This document shows, piece after piece, positions 27,091 through 39,000 of a stretch of 53,810 nt of DNA. The stretch's first letter is position 1. Every line of letters starts with the position of its first letter. The stretch spans positions 1 to 53,810 of the IMG/VR virus record IMGVR_UViG_3300010938_000051; one strand, written 5' to 3'. A program made the translations under genes and the position numbers. The notes below the pieces were generated by a model. That model saw nothing but the letters and a program-made list of their open reading frames with translations, was not told where the DNA came from and ran no database searches. Source of the DNA: a virus.

Positions 27091-29574
27091 GTGGCGAAGG
27101 TCACGACGATCCAGACAAACTTCACGGGTGGCGAGCTTTCACCGCGCCTGGAAGGCCGGATCGACGTTACGAAGGTCAAGAACGGCCTTCGGTTGTGTCA
27201 GAACTTTCAGGTGCTCCCACACGGTGGCGCACGCAAACGTTCCGGAACGAAGTTCGTGGTGGAGTGTCGCTCGGCCAGCGACGATCTTCTGTTTGTGCCG
27301 TTCGTCTACAATACCGAACAGACCTACATGCTGGCGTTCGGGCCGGGCTATGTGTGGTTCTTCAAGGATCAGGGCATCATCACGCATACCGGCACGGCGA
27401 TCTCCTCGATCACGAAAGCCAATCCGGCAGTCGTCGAAGCCATCGGCCACGGCCTTGCCAACGATGATTGGGTCGTCATTACCGGCGCGGGCGGGATGAC
27501 GGAGGTTAACAATCGCCGGTTTCAGGTGACCGGTGTCACGGCCAATCAGTTCCAACTGGTCGGCGTCGATTCCACGAACTACGGAACCTATACGTCCGGC
27601 GGCACGGTGGCCAAGATCGTGCAACTGGCGACGGATTATTCCGCGTCCGACGTGGCGAACCTGCAATGGGCACAGACGAACGACACGCTCTATCTGGTGT
27701 GCGGGTCGAAGAAGATCAGAACGCTGACGCGCTCAAGCCATACCTCCTGGACGCTCACGGATACGTCGATCACGACGGGACCATTCCGGACGCTCAATAC
27801 GGACGGCACAAGGCTGACGGTTTCCTCTTTTTCCGGCTCGGCAACGGCCTACGGAACGCATATCGTTGGAGAGACGTTCACGCTGACATCGACGCTCGGG
27901 ATTTTCACGTCCAGCATGGTCGGCGCGCTGATGCGCCTCTGGGAAGATGGTGGCGGGACCGGGATCGGATCGGCCCCGCTTGGACAATCCATCGGTATCA
28001 CTACAGGCAATTGCTACACAAATGACGGGAAGGTTTACGGCATCGCTGGAACGTCCGGATCAATCACATGGGTTGGGTTTACGCGCGTTCCGGAGCATGA
28101 CACGGGACGGGTCAGAGTGCGAAGCAACAACGGCACGGACTGGTTCGATTCCGACTTCCTGCATCCGACCTACTGCATTGTCAGGATCACAGGATACGTT
28201 TCAGAGACGCAGGTGACGGCGCAGATCGTTCGCTATCAGATGCCAAGATCGATCGTCGATAGCGGCACGGAGTTCTGGGAGGAGGGAGCCTGGTCCGACC
28301 GGCGCGGCTATCCCAAATCCATCGCATGGTATGAACAACGGCTATTCTTTGGAGGCTCGGATTCGGAGCCGACCGCGCTATGGGCGTCCAAGTCGGGAGC
28401 CTATCTGGACTTCACAGACGGCACGGAAGATGACTCCGCAATCGTCTATCGCCTCGCCTCCGGCCGCGCCGACGTGATCCGATGGCTGCAAGCCGGACGA
28501 GTCCTGACATGCGGCACGTCGTCAGGTGAATTTGCCGTCGCCGCCTCGAATCAGAACGAGGCTCTGACGCCAACGAATTTCAAAGTCACGCCACAGACAA
28601 GCTACGGAACGTCGGAAGCACAGCCCGTGCGCTTCAATCAGACCGTGCTCTATCCGCAGCGGCGCGGCAATGTGTCGAACGCGGCACGGAAGCTGCGGGA
28701 ATACTCCTACTCTTTCACTGACGATGCCTTCAACTCGGTCGATCTCACGATCTTTGCCGAGCACATCATGGGCGACGGCTTTGATGAAATCACCTACCTT
28801 CTGGAGCCGGACAGCCTGATCGTTTGCCGGCGAACGGACGGAACACTCGCAATCTGCACCTATGAGCGAGCGCAGGAAGTGGTGGCATGGCACCGGCACG
28901 TCCTCGGCGGCAGCAATGTGTCTGTGCTGGAAGTGAACTCAATTCCTGGAGCGGCGGGCGATGAGTTGTGGCTGCACGTGCAGCGAACCGTGAATGGTTC
29001 GACGGTGCGGTACATCGAGGTTCTGCAACAGCCCTTCCGCGACACGGACACGAAGGAAGATGCCTTCATGGTGGATTGCGGACTGACCTATTCCGGATCG
29101 TCCGCAACAATAATCACAGGGCTTTGGCACTTGCGCGGGGAGAGCGTGAAGGTTCTCTCCAATGGCAATGTCGAAAGCGGAACGGTTTCTTCGACGGGAA
29201 CGCTCACGCTCGCGCGCGCGACCACGAAGGCTCACATCGGGTACGTCTACACGGCGGCGCTTGAGACGGAGGATTTCGAGGCGGGCGCACAGGCCGGAAC
29301 CGCACAATCCCGGCAGAAGCGCATCAGTCAGGTCTATCTCAGAGTGCTGTCGTCCCTCGGCGGCAAGGTCGGCGCGGACGAGAATACCTTGCAGACGCTC
29401 TACTACCGCACCGCTTCGATGGAGCACGGATCAAGCCCCGATCTCTACAGCGGGTTTCTGGAAGTTGACATGCGCTCCGGCTGGGACCGGGCAGCACGGG
29501 TCCGGATCGAGCACAGCGATCCACTGCCATTCCATGTAACGGGCGTCGTCGCGGAACTCAATGTAACGGGCTAG
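27091..29574 (+). CDS. Tail tubular protein B (gp12-like nozzle)
   Basis: An 827-residue protein with the signature N-terminus: QTNFTGGELSPRLEGRIDVT, then KNGLRLCQNFQVLPHGGARK RSGTKFV. Further conserved pieces are GYPKSIAWYEQRLFFGGSDS and QPVRFNQTVLYPQRRGNVSN ARKLREYSYSF, then YIEVLQQPF. These are hallmarks of the podovirus nozzle or stabilisation protein. The C-terminal domain (about 690-827) is beta-rich. It forms the lower tail tube through which DNA exits. Nucleotide composition is like the rest of the head and tail region. Confidence 0.92.
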   Translation: MAKVTTIQTNFTGGELSPRLEGRIDVTKVKNGLRLCQNFQVLPHGGARKRSGTKFVVECRSASDDLLFVPFVYNTEQTYMLAFGPGYVWFFKDQGIITHTGTAISSITKANPAVVEAIGHGLANDDWVVITGAGGMTEVNNRRFQVTGVTANQFQLVGVDSTNYGTYTSGGTVAKIVQLATDYSASDVANLQWAQTNDTLYLVCGSKKIRTLTRSSHTSWTLTDTSITTGPFRTLNTDGTRLTVSSFSGSATAYGTHIVGETFTLTSTLGIFTSSMVGALMRLWEDGGGTGIGSAPLGQSIGITTGNCYTNDGKVYGIAGTSGSITWVGFTRVPEHDTGRVRVRSNNGTDWFDSDFLHPTYCIVRITGYVSETQVTAQIVRYQMPRSIVDSGTEFWEEGAWSDRRGYPKSIAWYEQRLFFGGSDSEPTALWASKSGAYLDFTDGTEDDSAIVYRLASGRADVIRWLQAGRVLTCGTSSGEFAVAASNQNEALTPTNFKVTPQTSYGTSEAQPVRFNQTVLYPQRRGNVSNAARKLREYSYSFTDDAFNSVDLTIFAEHIMGDGFDEITYLLEPDSLIVCRRTDGTLAICTYERAQEVVAWHRHVLGGSNVSVLEVNSIPGAAGDELWLHVQRTVNGSTVRYIEVLQQPFRDTDTKEDAFMVDCGLTYSGSSATIITGLWHLRGESVKVLSNGNVESGTVSSTGTLTLARATTKAHIGYVYTAALETEDFEAGAQAGTAQSRQKRISQVYLRVLSSLGGKVGADENTLQTLYYRTASMEHGSSPDLYSGFLEVDMRSGWDRAARVRIEHSDPLPFHVTGVVAELNVTG

Positions 29575-29577
29575 ACG

Positions 29578-30072
29578 ATGTGCGCTCCAATCCTCGGCGC
29601 GGTGGTGGGCCTTGCAGGATCGGCTGTATCGGCCATTGGTGCCATGCAGCAGGCCAATGCTCAGGCCCAGATGGACGAGTACAACGCCAAGGTCGCCAAG
29701 ATCAATGCACGCTCCCGGCGCTATGAGGGCATGAAGGAGCAGGAGCAGATTGGCGACAAGTACGACCGTCTGCAAGGCCAGCAAACGGCGGCAATCGCCA
29801 AGGGCGGCATTGATCCGATGTTCGGATCGGCTCTCGCGATCTTCGGCGAGACGGAACAGGAGCGGTTGCAGGATCAGAATACGGCCTACATCAAGGCCGA
29901 AAGCCAAGCGACCGGCGAAGAGAATAAGGCCAAGGCGTATGAGTTGTCGGCGCAGAATCATCGCAAGGCCGGCAAGATCGCAGCCGCTGGCACATTCCTG
30001 TCCGGGCTGTCGGGTGCGAATGGAAAGTTCGGAAATTCCGGCGTCGGGTCTCCGCTCTTGATCAATTCCTGA
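29578..30072 (+). CDS. Internal virion protein (gp14-like)
   Basis: A 164-residue protein typical of the small ejection protein of podoviruses. Its hydrophobic glycine-rich N-terminus (MCAPILGAVVGLAGSAVSAI) is followed by a Gln/Ala coiled coil (QQANAQAQMDEYNAKVAKIN) and AKAYELSAQNHRKAGKIAAA GTFLSGL. In T7, gp14 is ejected into the outer membrane to form the channel. Cys2 may be a lipid-attachment or disulfide residue. Confidence 0.8.
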   Translation: MCAPILGAVVGLAGSAVSAIGAMQQANAQAQMDEYNAKVAKINARSRRYEGMKEQEQIGDKYDRLQGQQTAAIAKGGIDPMFGSALAIFGETEQERLQDQNTAYIKAESQATGEENKAKAYELSAQNHRKAGKIAAAGTFLSGLSGANGKFGNSGVGSPLLINS

Positions 30073-30079
30073 AGGTTCC

Positions 30080-33000
30080 ATGCCGAGAATCCCTCGCGCT
30101 GAAGCGCAATTGCAGCCCCAGATCGCGTCCATGCCGAACCTCGTTGGGGAAGGCTGGACGGCTCCCGGAAGGGCGATGCAGCAACTCGGACAGGGCATTC
30201 AGAAGCTCGGCTCGGCCTTTGCTAAGCTTGGCGAGCAACAGGAAGCCGAGCAGCTTCATGAGGCCAAGATCGCCGCGCTCAATCTCAAGAACGAATGGGA
30301 TTTGAGCGAAATCGAAGCCCGCGCCAATTACACAGGCGACGGCACTGACTACATGGAAAACAGATCGGCGGAATGGGCCAGCCGGTTGCAGGATTTTCAG
30401 AGCAAGTACAGTTCAGCCGGGCCGAAGGTGCGGCGGTTCGTTGAAACATTCGCCGCAAGTACAACCGGGCAGGTCAACGAAGGTATTGCCAGATTCGGAC
30501 ATGGCCGTCGTCTTGATACGCTCTACGCCAAAACCGGCGAAGCGGCGCTTGGTGAGATTGCCAAGCTGCAATCGCCCGAGGCGATGGAACGCTACAAGAC
30601 TGATCCGGCACAGTTCGAGAAGGACCTTGAGCAGGCCATAACGGTCACGGAAAACATGGTGCAAAGCCTCCCCATGGACCCGGACCGGAAGCGGGCTCTG
30701 GCAAACTCGATTGCCAATCAGTTCAAGGCAATTCTCGGGAAAGCTCCGCCGGAAGCCGCCCTCGATGCCTTGCGCAAGAAGATCGAGGAATACGGGTCCT
30801 CGATCCGAAAGATGGAATTCGACAAACAAACGCTGGGCGAGTTGTCGTCCAAATTGGTTGACCGAAACGGAAAGATTGATCCGGCTCTTTTTACTGTGCG
30901 GATGGCTCAGAAGATTGAACAATCGCCGCTCAATGGCAGGGTTCCGCCTTGGGGTCCAAGATACGGCATCACAACGGGATCGCCTCTCGAATGGGCGAAG
31001 TTTTTTGCCAAGGTGCAACAGGCGGAGTCGGGACATAGAATTGCAAAAGTAAATCCAGATGGCACGCTCCAGAAATTCCCGACAACTCCTCCGGGAGAGA
31101 GGTCATATGGTCCTGGTCAGTTTAATATTGGAGAATATGGCCTAAGGACATGGGCAGACGTTAACAACCCTGAAAGGGTGATGGACGCTTATATTGAGGT
31201 GGCCAAACAAGGGAAATTATTCTCTTATTTTGGCCCCCTTTTAAGAGGCTACAATTATTCCAGAGAAGAAAGGTGGTTTCAGAAGCAGGTTGCTCCACGG
31301 TTAAAAAACTACCTCGGCATGGGGGAACAGGCCGCTGCCGAGATGAAGAAAGGCGACCCAAGAGAGGGATCGCCCGCAGCGGACGCGCCAGAACCCGTCA
31401 AGATCGCCAAGGGCAAAAACGTCCAGACCGATGCGCGCGACCCAAATGAGATTCCGGAAGCGCGCGTTGCCCAGATTCCCTCCAAGCAGCCTGGATATGT
31501 GCGCAGCGAAATCCTTCGCGACATCATGCCTTTGGTGCCGCAACTCGAAGCCAGACTGAAGGCGGAAACGATCAAGCAGATCGAAAGCGTCAACGACCGC
31601 GCCTTGTCCGGAAGGCTGCCGAGCGAGGAAGAACGCGCCCTGATCGAGCGCCGCGTCGAACGCATCAACGATCCGGTCTTGAAGATGGCCTGGGAGGATG
31701 CCAAGCGCCGGGGAGAATGGACAGCCGGCTTGCGGACCATGCCACCTTCCGTTCTCGGCGGCATTGTCATGCAAGGCAAGGCCGATCTTGCCGCCAAAGG
31801 CGGGACGGAAGATGCTTACAAGCGGATTGACGCGCTCGACAAGCTGCACAAGCGGATGCTCGAAGGGCTCGACCGCAATCCCTATGAATGGGCGTCCGAG
31901 TCGGGCGTCATCTCAGATCCTGTCCAGATCAGCAAGGGAACGTTCAACCCGGAAACGCTCGCCAAGCGCGCGCAGGAATATGAAATCGTTCGCCGGACAT
32001 ATGGTCGCGAAATCCCCGTTCTGAATCCCGATGAAGCCAAGGAGATCGCCGAGATCATGTCCGTCGGCGGCAAGCCAACCATCGCTGCCGCCGGCATGAT
32101 TGTCGAATCCTTCGGGGCGAGTGCGCCCAAGGTTTTCGCGCAGATCGCCAAGGATCAGCCCGACCTTGGACATCTCGGCTGGCTGCTCCTGAAGAAGACA
32201 CGGCCAGGTCTGGTGACGGAATTCTCCGAGGCGATTGCCGCTCGCAAAGCCATGGACGAGAAGATCAAGAGCGTCATATCGCCAGAGGCGCTGGAGGAGT
32301 ACTACTACAACAAGGCCGGAAACTTCCTGAAGTTTGTCAATCGGGACGAACGAGATCGTCTGTTGTCGGCGGTCGGAACGCTCTACGCTTTCCGGGCCTC
32401 GCGCGGCGGTAGCAAGCCGGATCCGAAAAGTCCTGACGCAAAGATTCTTGATCGCACATTCCGGGATTTGATCGGTGAGAACGAGCACAACGGGGTCACC
32501 TACGGCGGACTGACAACCAATACGAATGGCGCATATCAAAGAAGCAATCCCGTTCATCTTCCATCCTATCTTCGGCAGGATGGGTTCTACAATGCTGTCC
32601 AAAGTCTCAACAATAGTGATTTCGGATGGACCGTTTTCAATCCGAGAGCCGAGGAAGCGCAAGGCCAGGTGCGGCCCCAGGAAGACGGAGGCGTCGGGAA
32701 ATGGGCGGCTCCGGAACTGACGGAGACAATGAAATCCTTCGCCAATCAGGCGAATGAAGCGAAATGGGCAACGGACAGGGCCGTACAGGCCGCCAAAGGC
32801 ATGACATCCTTGTCGGCTCAGCCCATGGAACTCCCGCCCGGATGGGATCCGGCAGCCTCTGGCAATCAACCGCTCGATTACATGGGCAAGCCGTTGAATT
32901 GGAGGTCCGTCGTCGGACGCGGAACGTTCGTCACAATCGGGGATGGCAAGTATTGGATCGCCCTGGGTGACCCGACCAGCGATATGCCGATGTGGGTGCT

Positions 33001-33091
33001 TCAGTCAGACGGCAAGCCGTTCGTCTTCGACATCAACAAATATGAAAGTGTCTTGCGTGACCGCAAACCCGACCTCTTCCGGCCCTACTGA
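30080..33091 (+). CDS. Large internal virion protein with embedded transglycosylase
   Basis: A 1003-residue ejection protein (gp15-like). N-terminal part is helical (GKAIFAKLGEQ-like, then AALNLKNEWDLSEIEARANY). Residues about 305-385 form a lytic transglycosylase-like domain: WAKFFAKVQQAESGH (probable catalytic Glu in AESGH), ERSYGPGQFNIGEYG and NPERVMDAYIEVAKQG. This stretch (about 31000-31310) is AT-richer than its surroundings, as if inserted. The remaining 600 residues are helical, with no catalytic motif. It probably opens the cell wall during ejection. Stop and next start share bases (TGATG). Confidence 0.8.
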   Translation: MPRIPRAEAQLQPQIASMPNLVGEGWTAPGRAMQQLGQGIQKLGSAFAKLGEQQEAEQLHEAKIAALNLKNEWDLSEIEARANYTGDGTDYMENRSAEWASRLQDFQSKYSSAGPKVRRFVETFAASTTGQVNEGIARFGHGRRLDTLYAKTGEAALGEIAKLQSPEAMERYKTDPAQFEKDLEQAITVTENMVQSLPMDPDRKRALANSIANQFKAILGKAPPEAALDALRKKIEEYGSSIRKMEFDKQTLGELSSKLVDRNGKIDPALFTVRMAQKIEQSPLNGRVPPWGPRYGITTGSPLEWAKFFAKVQQAESGHRIAKVNPDGTLQKFPTTPPGERSYGPGQFNIGEYGLRTWADVNNPERVMDAYIEVAKQGKLFSYFGPLLRGYNYSREERWFQKQVAPRLKNYLGMGEQAAAEMKKGDPREGSPAADAPEPVKIAKGKNVQTDARDPNEIPEARVAQIPSKQPGYVRSEILRDIMPLVPQLEARLKAETIKQIESVNDRALSGRLPSEEERALIERRVERINDPVLKMAWEDAKRRGEWTAGLRTMPPSVLGGIVMQGKADLAAKGGTEDAYKRIDALDKLHKRMLEGLDRNPYEWASESGVISDPVQISKGTFNPETLAKRAQEYEIVRRTYGREIPVLNPDEAKEIAEIMSVGGKPTIAAAGMIVESFGASAPKVFAQIAKDQPDLGHLGWLLLKKTRPGLVTEFSEAIAARKAMDEKIKSVISPEALEEYYYNKAGNFLKFVNRDERDRLLSAVGTLYAFRASRGGSKPDPKSPDAKILDRTFRDLIGENEHNGVTYGGLTTNTNGAYQRSNPVHLPSYLRQDGFYNAVQSLNNSDFGWTVFNPRAEEAQGQVRPQEDGGVGKWAAPELTETMKSFANQANEAKWATDRAVQAAKGMTSLSAQPMELPPGWDPAASGNQPLDYMGKPLNWRSVVGRGTFVTIGDGKYWIALGDPTSDMPMWVLQSDGKPFVFDINKYESVLRDRKPDLFRPY

Positions 33092-36000
33092 TGTATCTCG
33101 ACGCCAAGCCCATTAATGAGTTCACCGAATCATACGCTCTTGGCGAGCCGACATCCTTCACGGATGTTTTCGGGTCTACGCTCAGGGACGTTCTGATCAA
33201 TACAACGTCCTTGTCGCGCTCGCGTACAATGGAAGAAGCCTATGACCGCCGAATTGATGCGATCAAGACGGCGGGGATTCCGGTTGACGATCTACACAAT
33301 CCGATCCGGTATGCTCCTTCCGTTCCAAGATTCACGGGCAAAGCCGAGCCATATGTTGATCCTGACGAGAATTTCCGAAGGAAACTCAGGGAACTAGCCG
33401 AGAAATACCCGGACAAGGCGTACATTATCGAGCCGGATCGGGACCCGAAGCTCGATGCCTACGAGATCGCCAGAAAGACTCGAGAGAAATCGACTGAAAT
33501 CGCACTGCGGTACGGCTCTGGCGCATGGCTGCCGAGCATGGCTGCTGGTGTTGTCGGCGGTGCAACGGATCCCATCAACATTGCGTCGCTGGCGTTCGGC
33601 CCATGGGGAACGGCTGGTGTTGGGATTAAAGCTCTCCTCAGCATGGCGGCCAAACAGGGTTTGGTGAACGCCGGTGCGCAAATGATGATTGAACCGTTCG
33701 TTGCGCGCTGGAACAGAGAAAGCGGGGTCGGGTACACGCCCAGCGATTTTGCCTTCAACGTTGGAACCGCATTTCTGTTTGGTTTCGGCGTTGATCTTGG
33801 AATCCGTTCGGCCTATCGCGGTCTTCGTCGCAGCTTCGGCCACGTACCACAACTCGATCCGAGCGGCGGCGTGATTGGCTGGGGCGTTCCGGGCGCACAA
33901 CTCGCCGATCCGCGCGGGCGTCCTCCGGCTGCTACCCCACCTCCCTCCGTTCCATCTATCGACCAGAATTTGGTCGTCAGAGCCGCCCGTGGCGATAAGG
34001 ATGCGCAAGAAAAGATCTGGCAGCAACTTAACCTGCCAAAAGATGTTGAGGATACCGCTCGCAAGGCAGCTTCCGGCGATATGGAAGCCGTGAGAAAGCT
34101 CGCGGGCGATGCGGGCCTGCTGGACGATCCAACCTTCAAAGGAGCCCTCGACCGGTTTGAACTCGAAGGCTCACAACAGGCCATGGATGAGCTCGACAGG
34201 GCTCTTGCCGAAGCTGGCGTGCGCAATCCGAACCGGGAAGCCTATGACAGCCTGATGCGGCAGATTCAGGCCGTTCGATCCTTCGTCGATCCGGAGGAAC
34301 CCGTTCCGCGTCCGCAGCGGATCGACGCCGAGCCGTCGCCAGATGTTCTGGCCCTGTTGGACGATGCGGAATTCGCGCGCGTGCGCGGCTCCAATCAGCA
34401 CGCAGACAGGATCATGGTTGAAGGTCGCCCCGCGCAGGTGCGTGACATGGATCCAAAAACACTGGAAATAGCTCGGGATTTGAAGGGCTTATCCGATGAT
34501 GTGGATCGCCTCAAAGGACTGTCATGGGATCAAGAGAAGGCCGGGCGGGTGCTGGCCTATGAAACGGCGGATGGCAAGATTGTCGTCCTCGATGGCCGGG
34601 CCAGAGTCGCTCTGGCTCAGAGCCTTGAGGGCGAAACAAAAGTCCCGGCGATTGTCCTGCGGGAACAGGACGGCTGGACCCGAACGCAAGCCGAAAACAT
34701 TGCGATTGCCCGCAATATCACGGAAGGGCGTGGCACGCTCCTCCGGGCTGCCGAGGTCTATCGCGAACGGCCCGATCTCATGGACCTGTTGCGCGCAATC
34801 AGCGACTACGATCTCATCGCGCGCAACCTCGCCCAGCTTTCCGATGAAGCCTTCGCGCGTGTGCGCAGCGGCGAAATCCCTCCGGAGGTCGGCGCGTTGG
34901 TCGCTGAGCACGTCCCCAATCGCGCCCTTCAAAGTCCGGTTCTCGACGATATCCAGCAATCCGGGCTCAGGGACCTGGGCTCCATCAGACAGCTTTTGAC
35001 CGATCTTGTCCCGTCCGACACCAAAGCCGCGAACGATGTTCTTCTTGGCGTGCCACGGGATCGAGTCCCCGATGAAATGCCGCTCAATGCCGGCGCTGAG
35101 GTGGAAGACCCCAATGGCCCGGCCGCCAAGGCGCAGGCGGAACGGCTGGCTCAGGAACACGCGGAGGAGGCCGCCGCGAATCAGGCCGTTCTCCAGCAGA
35201 TTGGGCAGATCAATGACCGCTTAGACATCCTGCGAAATCAGCTTCAATCTGCCCAGCCCAATGAACGCGCTCAGATCGAAGCGCAAATTCGCGAAGCGGA
35301 GGTCGAAGCCGCCGTCGCGCAAGGCTTGATGCCGCGCGAAGCCGCAGACGACTACCTCGCCATTGCCAAGCGGGAACAGATCGACAAGGCCGTAAGGGAC
35401 CTGACCGGGATTGTCCCGGAAGACATTTCCATCAAGGTGTTCTCCTCATACGAGGACCTGCCCGATGCGCTCCGGGCGGAGGCCGTTCAGGCGAACGCAA
35501 ATGTGTTCATGCAGGCGTTTTCGCTGGTTAAGGCGGCACAGAGCCCGGAAGATCGGGTTGCGGCCATGGGGCTTCTGGAGCGCGCCAAGAACGCCATGGC
35601 GGTGGAAGGGTTCTTCGTTAAGGATTCGGTCTATCTTTCCCTGCACGCGCTCGACCCGCGCGGGATCATCGCGCATGAGGTCCTGCACGCTTTAAGGGCA
35701 ACAAACCGGATCACAAACAAGGAAATTGCCCTGCTTGCCAAGGCGGCGCGCGCGGCCAATCTCGCCAAGGACGATATCTACCGCAAGGTCTATGCGGGCA
35801 GGAAAGACATTGACAGGTTCCTCGACGAGGAGGCTGCCGCCCATGCGATTCAGGCGCGCGCGAGCGGATACGATTTTGGCGAGCAGCCGAACAGGATCAT
35901 TGATCGGATCATTGCCTTCTTCAAGCGGCTTGCCGAGAGGCTGACCGGATACAAGTTCCTTACGCCACAGGACGTGATGAATGCCTTCATGTCCGGCGAG

Positions 36001-39000
36001 ATGGCGCGCCGTAGGATGACGCGCGCGGCTATGGAGGCGGGTGACATATCAACCTTGGCCGTCAAGGACGAAAAGACCATGCTGGCGCTTGCCGGCGTGA
36101 ACGCCATCACGGCTGACTCGGCGAAGCTAGCCAAGGCCCGCGACATGGAAATCAACGGGAAGCCGCGAGAGGAAATATGGAAGGAAACAGGATGGTTCCG
36201 GGCCGTCGATGGAAAGTGGAAGTTCGAGATTGATGATCATTGGGACATCCTGCCCAGCGGAACAGAAATCGGAGCGTGGTTTGCGGGCGGCAAGGTGCCT
36301 GTCGTTCGGATGATGGCAATGAAGGGGCTGTCGGAAGCGCCGCTTGGCGATCTCATCCGGCATGATGCGCTGTTCGATGCCTATCCGGCCTTGACGCGGG
36401 TATTGGTCAAGTCTGATTCTACTCTACCGCCGAATGTAAATGCTGCCTATAATGAGGTGCCGCCGACAATATCCGTCAACAGTCTCCTGATCGATGCGGC
36501 TGGATTCCCGGTAAAAGTCGAGGACTTCCAGAAAACATTGCGCGTGCTATTGCATGAAATTCAGCATTACATTCAAAAGGTGGAGAGATTTGCAACTGGT
36601 GGCGATCCAATAAGTGCCACGCCGATCTATGAAGGAAGATTTGTTAATCCCATTCTGCAAAGAATAAAGGACTTGGATGATGAAATTCAGAGGATTTCTC
36701 CTGCCAAGACGATTCCAGATGTAATTCGTCTTTCTGATCTTGCCATTGAGCTTATTGATCAAAGAGCACTCCTTGAAAAGGCTGCGAGATATACCGGATA
36801 TCACCGTCTGGCTGGTGAAGTGGAAGCTCGCACAGTCTCCAAGCGCATGTTGATGACGGCGGAAGGCCGCTCGCGGCGACCGCCTTGGATGGATTACGAC
36901 GTTCCGGAAGGCAAGCAGGTTGTGAAGTTTGCGCTTGCCGGCAGCCCCATGAAAATTATGGACGATCTCATCAAGGCCGATGAGAGGAGCGATTTTGGCT
37001 TCTATCGTTCCGAGAACGGACAGATCATGTTTGCCCTCTCGCAGAAAGCCAAGCGTTTGAAGGCAGATGGAACCGCTGCACAGTGGATCAATCGCAACGA
37101 AGACGCCTTTAAGGACTGGCGGCCGATCTTCAAGGAAGGACTGGCCGGTCTTAGGGCGCGCGTTGAGGAGATGTGGCAGGCGAAGACCACACCTGATGAG
37201 ATCGCGAAGACTGCGGCCGTTGATCTCAAGACCTACCTTGAGGAGCAGGCTCAGGCAGGTCAGAACGGAATGCCTGAGGTCCAGCAGGCAATAGCCATTT
37301 ATAGAGCCAATCCGGAAGCTGCCACACAGCAATTGAATAGGCAGATAGGTCAGATGCGTCTGACTCAGCTTAACCGTTGGCGTGAATACCTGACGGAAGA
37401 CAATCCGGTTTACAAGGATGATCCGTTCTTCCGGGATTATGTCTGGAAGGATGTTGCCAATCTTAGGCCGGATCGGCCCGACGTTCCGCTGCCGTTCGAT
37501 GCGGCGGCGATTGCCGATGTTTATGGGCGCGTCACGAATGATCCTGACAATCAGTCGTTCGGTCGCCTGTATGAAGCGGCCTTGGCCGAGAGGGTCAAGA
37601 AATCTATTGACGAGGGGGACAAGGTTACTAGCACGTCTGGCCGGGAATGGATCAGGATTCCAAGAACGCGGAAAGACGATCCAGAGTTCCAGGAGCGTGT
37701 GAATCAGCTTCGGTCTCTCTCCTGCAAGACGTGGTGTACGTCCTCTTCCATGGCCGCGCCCTATCTGCAAATGGGCGACTTTTGGGTGCTCCGCGACAAC
37801 GGTAGCACCGTCATGGGATTGAGGTTTTATGAGGATAAAATCGTTGAAATCCAAGGCCCAGCAAATGATGGCAAAATTCCAGCCAGATATATTGACGAAG
37901 TGGATGAGTTGGCGAAGAAAAAGCCTGATATGTTCTCCAAAGAGGTAATGAAGCCTATTGAAGAAGCGAAAAAGAAGGCAGTAGCAATCGCGCGGGCGAA
38001 AGAATATGCCAAGCAAGGGAATGCCCTGGAGGCGGCAAAGCTTCTTGGATATGATGCCTTGCCTCGCGATAATGGAATGATTGAAATCGCAGGTTTCGTT
38101 TCATCGACCAGTGAAAACATAGATATTATTAAGGATTTTGTTGCTCATGCGGACCGTGTGGACCTTAGGAAGGATTTTGAGCTGAAAAATCTGGCAAGTG
38201 CAAATGACATTGAATTGTGGGATAGAGCTTCTGCACCGAATCTTAAGCATTCTGTGCGATCCATATTAATTGGAGAGAAAATTAATCTCCCACAATTTGA
38301 GCACGCAAAAGGCTCTGTCGAGATGGGAAAAGGCTCGTCAGCTCCGAAACTTTCATATGTTCGCGGTAAACTTGCAATGGATATTCGCGTGTCCACACCA
38401 AATGTAGAAGCTGTTGGCACTGACTTGATCGTATATGGAAACACCGATCTGTCCAAGCTTGTTTATGTGGGTGAATCAGCAACTTTTTATGGCAAGCCAA
38501 AACTCGGGTCTCTTGAGTTTGTTGGTTACACTCTTCACGTTAGAGAAGCTATTGAAATGCCGAATCTTAAATATGTTGGTTACAGTGCCGACCTAAGACT
38601 TGATTCTGAATATCCAAATCTTGAATTCGTTGGAGCAGAATTGATGTTGCGAAAGGGCGGCAGCAGATACCCAGAGGTAAGACTCCGATCCATTGAAGAG
38701 CTTGATGCTCGACCGGACATAAGGAAAAAGTTCCCAAAGCTCAAAAGCATTAACGTGCGCGAACCTGTTAACGCGAAAAGAAGACTTCCACTCAGCGAAA
38801 TTGAAACTTCCGCAGAAGGCAACGCCGGCATTGTTGATCGGGTTCGCCAGTACATAAGAAGTCTTTTTGAAGCCCCCATGCCGGATGACAAATATGGCCC
38901 GATGTTTGCGCTTTCCGGCGGGCGCGAGATTGATGATCTCGGATACTATTCCAAGGCCCTTGAGGAGGCCAAGAAGCTGTCTGGCAAGATGACGCCGGAA

